40,738 bases of DNA from Bacteroidales bacterium (GTDB lineage Bacteria; Bacteroidota; Bacteroidia; Bacteroidales; JAGOPY01), in assembly GCA_030638325.1 (NCBI GenBank), contig DAOWEV010000193.1, forward strand, positions 1 through 40,738, read 5' to 3'. Position 1 is the stretch's first letter. Every line of letters begins with the position of its first letter. Below the pieces are notes generated by a model. The model worked only from the letters and a program-made list of their open reading frames with translations. It made no database searches and was not told the DNA's origin. The position numbers and the translations under genes are program-made. Shown here one piece after another: positions 1-7,576 of the stretch.

Positions 1-1151
1 ATCAAAGCATGGGTACCTATCAGGATCTGTAATTTTCCCGAGAGCAATTGTTCGAGAATATGCTTTCTGGAAGAAGCCCGCGTAGATCCGGTAAGCAGCT
101 CCAGTTCAATATCCAGGCCTTCTATCAGTGTAGAGATGGAATTATAGTGCTGCATGGCCAGTATCTCGGTAGGCGCCATTATACAGGCCTGGTATCCGTT
201 ATCGAGGGCAATCAGCATGCTCATTAGCGCCACCAGGGTCTTGCCGCTGCCTACATCACCCTGCAGCAAACGGTTCATCTGCCTGCCTGACCCAATATCC
301 TTCCGGATCTCACGAATCACTCGTTTCTGGGCTTCCGTGAGCTCAAAAGGCAGTTTTTCATTATAAAAATCATTTGTATAATCCCCTACAAGTGAAAATT
401 TACGACCGTTGACCTTTTGTATCCTGATGATCTTTTCTTTCAGCAGGCGCAACTGTATGAAAAACAGCTCTTCAAACTTCAGCCTGGCCCGGGCTTTTTG
501 AAGCGATCTCTGATCCTCAGGAAAATGAATACTGAGAAGTGCCTGTTCTCTGCCGGTGAGGCTAAGCCTTTTCATGATCTCATCAGGCAGAGTTTCTCTG
601 ATATTTCCGGGGACCCTGGAAACCAATGTCTTCATCAGCTTAATTAGGTTTTTATTATTGAGGCCGCTTCTTTTGAGTTTTTCGGTTGTACTGTAGATGC
701 CCTGCAGTCCACTTCCCATGGTCTTTTCGTATGTCTCTGCCAACTCTATTTCGGGGTGTGCGATATTGAATTTTCTGTTAAAAATGGAGGGTTTACCAAA
801 AACAATATACTCCAATCCGGAAGTGAAGGTATCCATGACCCATTTTATTCCCTGGAACCACACCAATTCAATCTGTCCGGTATCATCGGTCAGGAGTGCC
901 GTTAAGCGCTTTGCTCTTCTCACGCCAATGAGCCTGACATCTGATATCGTTCCTTTAAGCTGTACATATGCCAGGTCACTGTTGATTTCCCCGATCTTAT
1001 AAATTTTATTACGGTCGATGTACCTGAACGGAAAATAAAACAACAGGTCCTCAAAAGTAAAGATCCCTGCTTCCTTTCGAAGCAAAGCCGCCCTTTTGGG
1101 GCCTACCCCTTTCAGGTATTCAATGGGTGTATCCAGGAATGATCTTGCCAT
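1..1151 (-). CDS. recG: ATP-dependent DNA helicase RecG, C-terminus cut off by window edge
   Basis: RecG is a superfamily 2 helicase that binds branched DNA and reverses stalled replication forks or processes Holliday junctions. Reading the minus strand from ATG at 1151 gives 383 codons that run off the window. The N-terminus starts with a helix-hairpin-like segment (YLKGVGPKRAALLRKE, about residues 10-25), followed by the wedge/OB domain. The helicase core opens with Walker A GDVGSGKT at residues 298-305 and motif Ia MAPTEILA; the last visible residues are ILIGTHAL, the usual RecG motif Ib region. The remaining helicase half lies to the left of the window. It sits 94 bp downstream of gldN on the same strand but has its own likely -7 element (1170-1177), so it is probably not simply part of the T9SS operon. 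The identification is firm. Confidence 0.96.
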   Translation of the reverse strand, partial: MARSFLDTPIEYLKGVGPKRAALLRKEAGIFTFEDLLFYFPFRYIDRNKIYKIGEINSDLAYVQLKGTISDVRLIGVRRAKRLTALLTDDTGQIELVWFQGIKWVMDTFTSGLEYIVFGKPSIFNRKFNIAHPEIELAETYEKTMGSGLQGIYSTTEKLKRSGLNNKNLIKLMKTLVSRVPGNIRETLPDEIMKRLSLTGREQALLSIHFPEDQRSLQKARARLKFEELFFIQLRLLKEKIIRIQKVNGRKFSLVGDYTNDFYNEKLPFELTEAQKRVIREIRKDIGSGRQMNRLLQGDVGSGKTLVALMSMLIALDNGYQACIMAPTEILAMQHYNSISTLIEGLDIELELLTGSTRASSRKHILEQLLSGKLQILIGTHAL

Positions 1152-1169
1152 AGCAATAATATTGCATAA

Positions 1170-1177
1170 CAAAAGTA
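1170..1177 (-). promoter_or_regulatory. Bacteroidota -7 element for recG
   Basis: On the minus strand this reads TACTTTTG, matching the Bacteroidota primary-sigma -7 consensus TAnnTTTG, 19 nt before the recG ATG. I could not see a clear -33 TTG partner. Confidence 0.45.
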
Positions 1178-1245
1178 AGAAAAGGACTGGGGTAAGGAGA
1201 AGAAATCTTTGTTACTTTGAACTTATAAAAGGTTCATCCTGAACC

Positions 1246-2091
1246 TTAGTATTCCCAAATGCTGTGTTCGAACATCATCAAATCGTCTTTGACCCGTTCT
1301 GATTCAAGCAGGGCATCCAATCCCTGGGCATATTCCGAAATACGACGGTCATAAACGTTCTGTTCCTTATAGATATAGCTATTGAATATCCTTTTCATAA
1401 AGACCTCATCATAGGATCTTCTGGCAGCATCATTTTTACGGTTGAACACTTTAGCCTGAGCAAACACCGGTCTGGCTTCAGGAAAATATATCCAGAACAT
1501 GGGTTCCGTAAATTCTTCACCTTCGCGTTCTTTGATCATGACCGGGCAAATACCGAGAATGCGCACCATCATCTGGGAGCGCTTTTTATCAAAATACCAG
1601 TCTTCCTTGAGCCTGAGTCGCATAACCCTGGTCGCATCGAATTCTGAATAAATAACCGTATCATACTCATCATAAGGAGGATAAGGACGTGTAAGCACCC
1701 TGTGAATGGTATCGATCTGCCTGGTAATGATCTCCTGATAAGTTAATGGGACCAGGAATTCATCGGTATTGGAAATATCATAAGCAGTAACAGAGCCTTC
1801 TTTAAGAGCATCCATCAGGACAGTCATAAAATTTCTCCAGTTATTATGTGGTTCTATGGGAAAGTAGAATGGCTGGTTGATTTTCTGTCTCATATCAATC
1901 TCCCGCCATATTCTTTTCGCCCACATCACATCAGCATCTCTGAGCGGTGGATAGGGTATCGGCCTGATATCGGGCTCCAGGTCGCTAAAGACACCATCCT
2001 GGGGAGGGCTATCGAGTATTTGGCCATAAGAGACATTTCCAGGTACTGCAAAAAGCAGGAATAGTGTGGAAACCAGCAATAATTTTTTCAT
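1246..2091 (-). CDS. gldN: T9SS/gliding motility protein GldN (PorN)
   Basis: GldN/PorN forms, with the lipoprotein GldK/PorK, the large periplasmic ring attached to the inner face of the outer membrane in the type IX secretion system. The 281-aa product begins with a clear Sec signal peptide (MKKLLLVSTLFLLFAVPGNV, cleavage near SYG-Q) and continues with the family's conserved block around DADVMWAKRIWREIDMRQK (about residues 52-70). Its length is normal for the family. It is the last T9SS gene of a five-gene run, starting 21 bp after the end of gldM, so it is surely co-transcribed. No truncation or unusual residue was seen. Identification rests on both sequence and the conserved gene order. 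Confidence 0.96.
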   Translation of the reverse strand: MKKLLLVSTLFLLFAVPGNVSYGQILDSPPQDGVFSDLEPDIRPIPYPPLRDADVMWAKRIWREIDMRQKINQPFYFPIEPHNNWRNFMTVLMDALKEGSVTAYDISNTDEFLVPLTYQEIITRQIDTIHRVLTRPYPPYDEYDTVIYSEFDATRVMRLRLKEDWYFDKKRSQMMVRILGICPVMIKEREGEEFTEPMFWIYFPEARPVFAQAKVFNRKNDAARRSYDEVFMKRIFNSYIYKEQNVYDRRISEYAQGLDALLESERVKDDLMMFEHSIWEY

Positions 2092-2112
2092 TTTGACCTC
2101 CTATATAATCAT

Positions 2113-3765
2113 TTATTTTATTTCTAAACTGATTGGGTTCAGGCTTCTCGGAACGCCATCGGGTCCTTCGGCCTGGATATTTTCAAAGAAGAACTTTTGT
2201 CCTCTTCTGGCACTTCTGATCATTGATACCATTTCATCGGAGAAACGGTTTCCGTTATTACGTTTTGATATCCAGTCGCCTCCAATAACTGTTGCCATTC
2301 TAAAGGAGGTCACCTCGAAGTACAGTTCAAACTCAAAATCTTTCATGACCGGGATGATAGCGGCGGCAGCCATCAAAGTATTCTTTTCGATCTGGCCTTC
2401 GATCTGGCCTGCGATCTCTGCTACCGGGTCGGGGACTCTCTTCACCCTGAATTCAGCCGTTCCCATTGATCTTATTTCATCTTCAAAGCGTGCATTGACT
2501 GAGATTATTGCCTTGTTTTGTCCTTTCGGAACTATTACGATCCAACCATCTCCATCTGCCTTTCTGTTCAGCGAACCAGTCGAAATAGAAGCATTCAGTT
2601 TTGTATCGGCAACACCGGGAACAGAAATAGAAACCGGGTTGTCAACACCGACATAAAAGACATTCATCTTGGTAGCTGCCACTGTGAGCGAAGGCGGCGC
2701 CACAACGTATTCATGCTGGAACGGGAAAGAGAGGGTATTTCCTTCAGGATCTCTCACTTCAATGACGCCTGCATATCTCTGGAGACCTTCTCTGTTGGCC
2801 GGCCACGATATTTTCACCACGCCATCCTCGCCGGCAATTTGTTCGGCTCGTGATTTGTTGTTTTCATTGATTTCAACAGCACCCTGAAGGACAAACACCT
2901 TCGGTTCCTGAGTTTTATCGATGGCGGCCACCAGGACATCCGCTTCGTATTTATCGCCTTTCAGGACATAATTTGTCTTGGGAATAACTTTTGCCTCGAT
3001 ATCTGAAAACTTGTAATCTGTAATGGTGATCTCACTGTAAAGCTGTGAAATAACATCAAATTCAGCAATTTGCACTTCGGCCTTGATTTTATTCAGGATG
3101 GTTACACAGGCTGCCAGTATGGTATGGTAAAAATGATGCATCTCCCAGTTTTGCGGGTTACCACTGGCATCATAATAAGGGCCTTCTGTGTCAAGCCCTA
3201 TTTTGATCCTGTGCCTGTATGCAGAATCTACCAAATTCAGTATTGCGTCATGATATTCCGCCATCCGCTCCCTGATTTCTACGGCTTTTCCTCTTACAAT
3301 AAAGTAATTAGTTGCCTGATCATATTTATCCTTAGCAGGTACCACAGCGAGATTCAAAACGGGAACTTCAATGGTTGCCCTGGAGTTATATGGATCCGGC
3401 ACTGTTTTCATAACATAGTAATCTGCCATGATCCGGAGTGAATCCTTTCTTTCCGAATGTTGCACAGCCATGTATTCAGCATCAGAGAGGTATTCCAGCA
3501 TTTCATTAGAAAGGCGTCTGGCCTCCTTTGCTTTTTCCCAATAGGGTCTCACTTTATTTTGATTCAACTGAAATTGATTCTCAAATTGAATATAAGTATC
3601 GTTCAGTTTGTTGGCAAAAGTCTCATTGGTTTCCTCCATGCTTGTATTCACTACCAGGAATGCATCCAGAATATCTTTAGAAACATTTAGTGCTAAGAGG
3701 GCAGTTAACACCAGATACATCATCGCGATCATCTTCTGACGTGGTGTTTCCTTATATCCAGCCAT
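2113..3765 (-). CDS. gldM: T9SS motor/gliding protein GldM (PorM)
   Basis: GldM/PorM spans the periplasm and with GldL makes the proton-driven rotary motor of the type IX system. The 550-aa protein has a cytoplasmic N-terminus, one transmembrane helix (about residues 10-35, KMIAMMYLVLTALLALNVSK, the family hallmark with DAFLVVN after it), a long helical periplasmic domain (to about 220) and then beta-rich Ig-like domains (about 220-515) ending in the C-terminal domain that contacts the GldK-GldN ring. Length is close to the family norm. It lies between gldL (46-bp gap) and gldN (21-bp gap) in one operon. Nothing is missing or shifted. Confidence 0.97.
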   Translation of the reverse strand: MAGYKETPRQKMIAMMYLVLTALLALNVSKDILDAFLVVNTSMEETNETFANKLNDTYIQFENQFQLNQNKVRPYWEKAKEARRLSNEMLEYLSDAEYMAVQHSERKDSLRIMADYYVMKTVPDPYNSRATIEVPVLNLAVVPAKDKYDQATNYFIVRGKAVEIRERMAEYHDAILNLVDSAYRHRIKIGLDTEGPYYDASGNPQNWEMHHFYHTILAACVTILNKIKAEVQIAEFDVISQLYSEITITDYKFSDIEAKVIPKTNYVLKGDKYEADVLVAAIDKTQEPKVFVLQGAVEINENNKSRAEQIAGEDGVVKISWPANREGLQRYAGVIEVRDPEGNTLSFPFQHEYVVAPPSLTVAATKMNVFYVGVDNPVSISVPGVADTKLNASISTGSLNRKADGDGWIVIVPKGQNKAIISVNARFEDEIRSMGTAEFRVKRVPDPVAEIAGQIEGQIEKNTLMAAAAIIPVMKDFEFELYFEVTSFRMATVIGGDWISKRNNGNRFSDEMVSMIRSARRGQKFFFENIQAEGPDGVPRSLNPISLEIK

Positions 3766-3811
3766 ATCTTAATTAAATTAATTCAGATTAATTATTCAGT
3801 AAACGATTGTA

Positions 3812-4822
3812 TCATCTTCCTGCATTCATGGCAGAAAGCATCCCACCGTAAATACTGTTCAGGGCAGATACCCTTTCATTGAGTACACTCATCTGGTCTT
3901 TATAGGAGTTCATCATCTCTGCGGATTCCTTCACCGTACCCAGGAACTCATTTAATGTTTCTTTCACTTTCCCTCCTGATTCAATTTGTTCATTAGAGCT
4001 TCGCAGCTGCAGTTCATAAACAGAATTCAGTGCGGCCAGATTATTTGATATTTTTTGTAATTGCTCACTATATGTACCTGTATCGACAGATGAAAAGTCA
4101 AGGTTTTCAGCTGATTTGGCGAGGACTCCTGCCGACCTGGTATATTCTCCGGCGAGGAGGTTAGCTGATTCAATGGCAGATTTAATGCTGCTGGAAAATT
4201 CCTGTGTTATATTAACATCTGACTTCAGGTTATCGGATGTATCGCGATAAGAGGATGATAACGCAGATGCGTTGTCTGCGGCATTTTTGATGCTGGAAAC
4301 GTATTCTGATGATGCATTGGCATCCCTTCGCAAGACATCTGAAGTATTCTTATAGGCTTCCGTCAGGGTGTTTGCCGAATTAGATGCATTTTTAACGTTA
4401 TCAACATATTCATTTGTGGCTGCTGCCGCATCGGATATATCGGATAATTTAGCGGTGCTATCACTAAGGTTATGCAGGCCACTACCAAGCCTGTCGATCA
4501 GCCGCTGATCTATTTTCGCCTCTTTCAGCATATCATCAAGCGCTTCCGAAGGCTTTCTTATTCCGGTTTCATCGACATGATACATGCCGGCCAATTGCGG
4601 GTAAACCAGGCTCCAGTCCGGCTCTACATGAGGTGGTTCAAAGCCGGAAAAGAAAAAGATAAGAGACTCTGTGCCAAGGCCCACGATAAGCATGATATCC
4701 GCTCCGGCATAGTGATTGATCTTAAACAAGGCCCCAAGAATAACAACTGAAGCTCCCCAGCCGTACAGTTTGGCCATAAAGTTCCTAAAACCTCTTGTTC
4801 TCACTAATTTATTTAAACCCAT
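3812..4822 (-). CDS. gldL: T9SS motor protein GldL (PorL) with 35-residue coiled-coil repeats
   Basis: GldL/PorL is the inner-membrane pentameric stator that turns proton flow into rotation of GldM. The 336-aa protein has two N-terminal transmembrane helices (about 16-35 and 41-61). Charged residues sit where motor residues are known in this family: Lys34 and His37 between the helices, Glu52 and Glu62 in or at the end of helix 2. The cytoplasmic tail is a long helical region with three units of exactly 35 residues (about 133-167, 168-202, 203-237; anchors EYV at 138, EYV at 173, QEF at 207), i.e. five heptads each. GldL tails are usually shorter (family proteins are mostly around 200-310 aa), so the repeats account for the extra length. 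It lies between gldK and gldM. Confidence 0.96.
   Translation of the reverse strand: MGLNKLVRTRGFRNFMAKLYGWGASVVILGALFKINHYAGADIMLIVGLGTESLIFFFSGFEPPHVEPDWSLVYPQLAGMYHVDETGIRKPSEALDDMLKEAKIDQRLIDRLGSGLHNLSDSTAKLSDISDAAAATNEYVDNVKNASNSANTLTEAYKNTSDVLRRDANASSEYVSSIKNAADNASALSSSYRDTSDNLKSDVNITQEFSSSIKSAIESANLLAGEYTRSAGVLAKSAENLDFSSVDTGTYSEQLQKISNNLAALNSVYELQLRSSNEQIESGGKVKETLNEFLGTVKESAEMMNSYKDQMSVLNERVSALNSIYGGMLSAMNAGR
4112..4426 (-). repeat. Three 105-bp coding repeats in gldL
   Basis: This is the DNA for GldL residues 133-237. Three units of 35 codons align without gaps (consensus of the core: N-x-x-EYVSSIKNA, then a run ending in SY-x-x-TSDNL). Protein similarity is plain; the DNA copies have diverged, so the duplication is old. 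Confidence 0.75.
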
Positions 4823-4869
4823 AGTATCAGAAATTAACGTAGTTTTTGTAAAATTTTAGTATCAGAAAA

Positions 4870-6246
4870 TTAATTATAAACCCTTGAAGATTTGGATGGA
4901 TTATCATCTTTATTTCGCCCAAGATAAGGCAAGACACACCTGAATCCAATATAGCATTTGGCAGTATCCTGATATTCATAATCACGTGTAGTCACCTGGA
5001 GGTAATACGCGATATCTTTCCAGGACCCGCCCCTGATCACTTTCCGTTTCATTGCCGGTGAATCGTCATCTTTGGCATTGTAGGTATAGTTCGGGTTCAT
5101 ATCCCAGGTAAAATTATAGGATGCAGGATCATAGGCGCTGTTGGTCCATTCGGAAACATTTCCAGCCATGTCGTACAAGCCAAAATCATTCGGGGGATAA
5201 TGCGCTACGATGACAGTACGTATGCCGCCATCATCAATATAGTTACCCCTGAGGGGTTTAAAATTGGCCAGGAAACATCCTTTTTCGTTTCTGGTATACG
5301 GTCCTCCCCAGGGATAAGGGTTATTATTATACCCTCCCCGGGCTGCCCATTCCCATTCAGATTCGGAAGGAAGACGGAATTCCGAAACACCCGTTTCGCC
5401 TTTTCTGGATTTGAGATAAGAATTCAGCAATTCAGTCCGCCAGACACAAAAAGCACGGGCCTGTTTCCAGTTCACTCCAACAACCGGGTAAAAATTATAT
5501 GCCGGGTGCCAGAAATATTTTTCAGTCATCGGGTCATTGAAAGAATACGTATAATCATGGATCCAGCTGAGTGTATCCGGGTATACGCTGATGAGCTCCT
5601 TCCTGACAAAAACCGAGCGGTCTCTCAATCCCTGCGGGCGATTCTGAAAAGAAGCATATTCGGAATTTGCCTCTTCGGTATAATCTTTTTTTGCCGCTGC
5701 ATGTAAGTCTACCCAGTAATACTCGTAAAATAATTTACGTGCATCGATTTCCTTTTTCCTGAAATATCTCTCATGCTCTGGAATATACATTTCATCCAGC
5801 GCATCCCTGATATCCTGTTCGTCACTATTCCATTCAACATCAGAATCCCAGTTCAGATAAGGGGGATCATAAATTTCACCGGTTTTTTCGTTCTGTTCGA
5901 TCAGAAATTCATCAGGCCTGATATCACCTAAAATCCGGCGGGCAGTAGAGTCTCTTACCCAAAAGACGAATTGCCTGTATTCATCATTAGTGATCTCTGT
6001 TTCATCCATGTAAAATGCCGATACGGAAATAGTCTTAGGCTCATGAACAAAGGCATATGCAATGTCCTGGTCACCGACCCCCAATGTAAAACTACCCTGG
6101 GGCACGAATACCATGCCGAAGGGATCAGGTTGGTAAAAAGGTTTACTCTTCCTGGAAACGCCTACAAGCTCACCATTACCGGAATTGTTACAACTGATGA
6201 GGTAAACTGATAAAGTAATTATCAGTAGAAAAACCAGTTTTTTCAT
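4870..6246 (-). CDS. gldK: T9SS ring lipoprotein GldK (PorK), FGE-sulfatase fold
   Basis: GldK/PorK is an outer-membrane lipoprotein that builds the periplasmic ring with GldN. I start it at ATG 6246 (458 aa) because this gives a proper lipoprotein signal, MKKLVFLLIITLSVYLISC, with lipobox LISC; an in-frame TTG at 6270 would put eight charged/polar residues in front. The rest is the formylglycine-generating-enzyme-like domain: the start GMVFVPQGSFTLG, the block FRLPSESEWEWAARGG, then GLYDMAGNVSEWT and VIRGGSW. The fold is shared with sulfatase-modifying enzymes, but GldK is a structural protein and no catalytic function is implied. It follows porP (102-bp gap) and precedes gldL (47 bp). Confidence 0.96.
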   Translation of the reverse strand: MKKLVFLLIITLSVYLISCNNSGNGELVGVSRKSKPFYQPDPFGMVFVPQGSFTLGVGDQDIAYAFVHEPKTISVSAFYMDETEITNDEYRQFVFWVRDSTARRILGDIRPDEFLIEQNEKTGEIYDPPYLNWDSDVEWNSDEQDIRDALDEMYIPEHERYFRKKEIDARKLFYEYYWVDLHAAAKKDYTEEANSEYASFQNRPQGLRDRSVFVRKELISVYPDTLSWIHDYTYSFNDPMTEKYFWHPAYNFYPVVGVNWKQARAFCVWRTELLNSYLKSRKGETGVSEFRLPSESEWEWAARGGYNNNPYPWGGPYTRNEKGCFLANFKPLRGNYIDDGGIRTVIVAHYPPNDFGLYDMAGNVSEWTNSAYDPASYNFTWDMNPNYTYNAKDDDSPAMKRKVIRGGSWKDIAYYLQVTTRDYEYQDTAKCYIGFRCVLPYLGRNKDDNPSKSSRVYN

Positions 6247-6348
6247 GTCAGAATTATATTTAAAAGCCAAATTATAACGAGTATTGTATGTATTTATTTC
6301 AAAAAGATGACAAAAATAAATAAATTAAACTAATCAAGCAAAAAAACA

Positions 6349-7326
6349 TTACAAGAACCTTGTATTCTTATAACTTTTCCTCCCTTTTTCTATTTCCAGC
6401 TTAAAACAGTAGCTTAACATGACCTCATGAGTTCCCCCGCCAACAGGCATCTTTAGCTTGGAAATATTGATGTCATATGAATATCCTATCTTGAAATCTT
6501 TAAACTGCATTCCAATAATAATTGCCACGGCATCCTGCAGGCGATAGCTTAATCCCCCCCAAAACTTTTCTTTGTATTCCAATAATGCTGCTAAATCCAG
6601 TTGCATAGACGACATGTTTGTTTTAAAAAGAAGAGATGGTTTAAGTAACCAGGCAGGATTTCCGGGAAAAACAAATTCGTACCCACCCAACAGGTAAAAT
6701 GTCCTGTCGAGTGTCAGGGCAAAGTCGCCATTTGTGGTAGTAGCGATTGTTTTTCCATCCGATTGCAACAGGTTAATTCCGGAAATACCAATGTAATAAC
6801 TTCCGGGAACCCGGTAGTACAAGCCAAGTGAGAAATCAATGAGCATATCACTTTCCTCTCCCTGAGAGCTTAAAATGGGATCATTATCTTCTACGGGATC
6901 GAGTTTTGAAAAATCAAGCGTCCGGTTATTCAAGGCAAACTGAGCCCCTATGCCAAGCCTCCCAAAACCAATTCTCTTCTGATAGGCGTACCCCAGTTTA
7001 ACGGCAATGGTTTTTTCATATCCGATATTATCACTCATGATATACGCACTGAGGCCACCTCTCAGGATCTTCACCGGAGCATTGACTGTAATAAAATAAG
7101 TTTCAGGGGCCACATGGTTACCCTCCGAATCCTTGAAGCCTGCCCACTGGTATCGATATGATCCGACAGCACAGATCGCATTCACATTGCCTGCAAAACC
7201 AGGATTATAGTACATGTCATAAAACATGTTCTGTGTGAACTGAGGTTCCTGTTGTGCATGTAATGAGGCCTGGGAAATAATGATCAGTAGTACGCTTATT
7301 TTTATCCTCCGCAACACCTTCATCAA
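6349..7326 (-). CDS. porP: PorP/SprF family type IX secretion outer-membrane protein
   Basis: PorP/SprF proteins are about 300-residue outer-membrane beta-barrels; PorP is required for T9SS function and SprF-type paralogues help secrete particular adhesins. The 325-aa product has a signal peptide (cleavage after SLHA, before QQEPQ) and the diagnostic start of the mature protein, PQFTQNMFYDMYYNPGFAG, followed by repeated beta-strand patterns. As first gene of the run porP-gldK-gldL-gldM-gldN it reproduces the porPKLMN order of Porphyromonas, which favours the core PorP over an adhesin-specific SprF. Two adjacent Met codons begin the frame; either could be used. I could not find a clear promoter between it and the palindrome at 7355-7515. 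Confidence 0.92.
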   Translation of the reverse strand: MMKVLRRIKISVLLIIISQASLHAQQEPQFTQNMFYDMYYNPGFAGNVNAICAVGSYRYQWAGFKDSEGNHVAPETYFITVNAPVKILRGGLSAYIMSDNIGYEKTIAVKLGYAYQKRIGFGRLGIGAQFALNNRTLDFSKLDPVEDNDPILSSQGEESDMLIDFSLGLYYRVPGSYYIGISGINLLQSDGKTIATTTNGDFALTLDRTFYLLGGYEFVFPGNPAWLLKPSLLFKTNMSSMQLDLAALLEYKEKFWGGLSYRLQDAVAIIIGMQFKDFKIGYSYDINISKLKMPVGGGTHEVMLSYCFKLEIEKGRKSYKNTRFL

Positions 7327-7354
7327 ATTAGTTTTTTTTGAGTTTTCCGGCCTT

Positions 7355-7515
7355 AGGCATAGTTACAAAATAACTTGACCATACAGACTCGTTCTTTTGC
7401 ACGCTAACTTCGTTAAAAAGCCTCGCCGTAGCTATGGCTATGCCTACGTTTTTTGCCTTGTTAGCGCACAAAATAACATCGTCTCTTTTGTCCAACTTAT
7501 CTCGCAACTATGCCT
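7355..7515. repeat. 161-bp imperfect palindrome upstream of porP
   Basis: The ends are perfect inverted repeats, AGGCATAGTT at 7355-7364 and AACTATGCCT at 7506-7515. The two halves stay alignable almost to the centre: CGCTAAC at 7412-7418 pairs with GTTAGCG at 7460-7466, and a central hairpin (7427-7448) has CGTAG/CTACG stems. It fills most of the 250-bp gap between the 1167-aa gene and porP and holds no plausible gene. It looks like a MITE or other mobile palindrome; no target duplication was recognised. Confidence 0.75.
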
Positions 7516-7576
7516 TACCCAGAAAATGCTAAAGTAATAATTTTATCTATTAACGGTCGTTTATTCGATATATTTT

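Noticed and set aside
5200-5706. A 168-codon plus-strand open frame inside gldK
   Set aside because: It is the antisense shadow of a firmly identified conserved gene and has no recognisable domain.
6247-6270. TTG start for gldK at 6270
   Set aside because: It adds eight residues in front of a complete lipoprotein signal that begins at ATG 6246.
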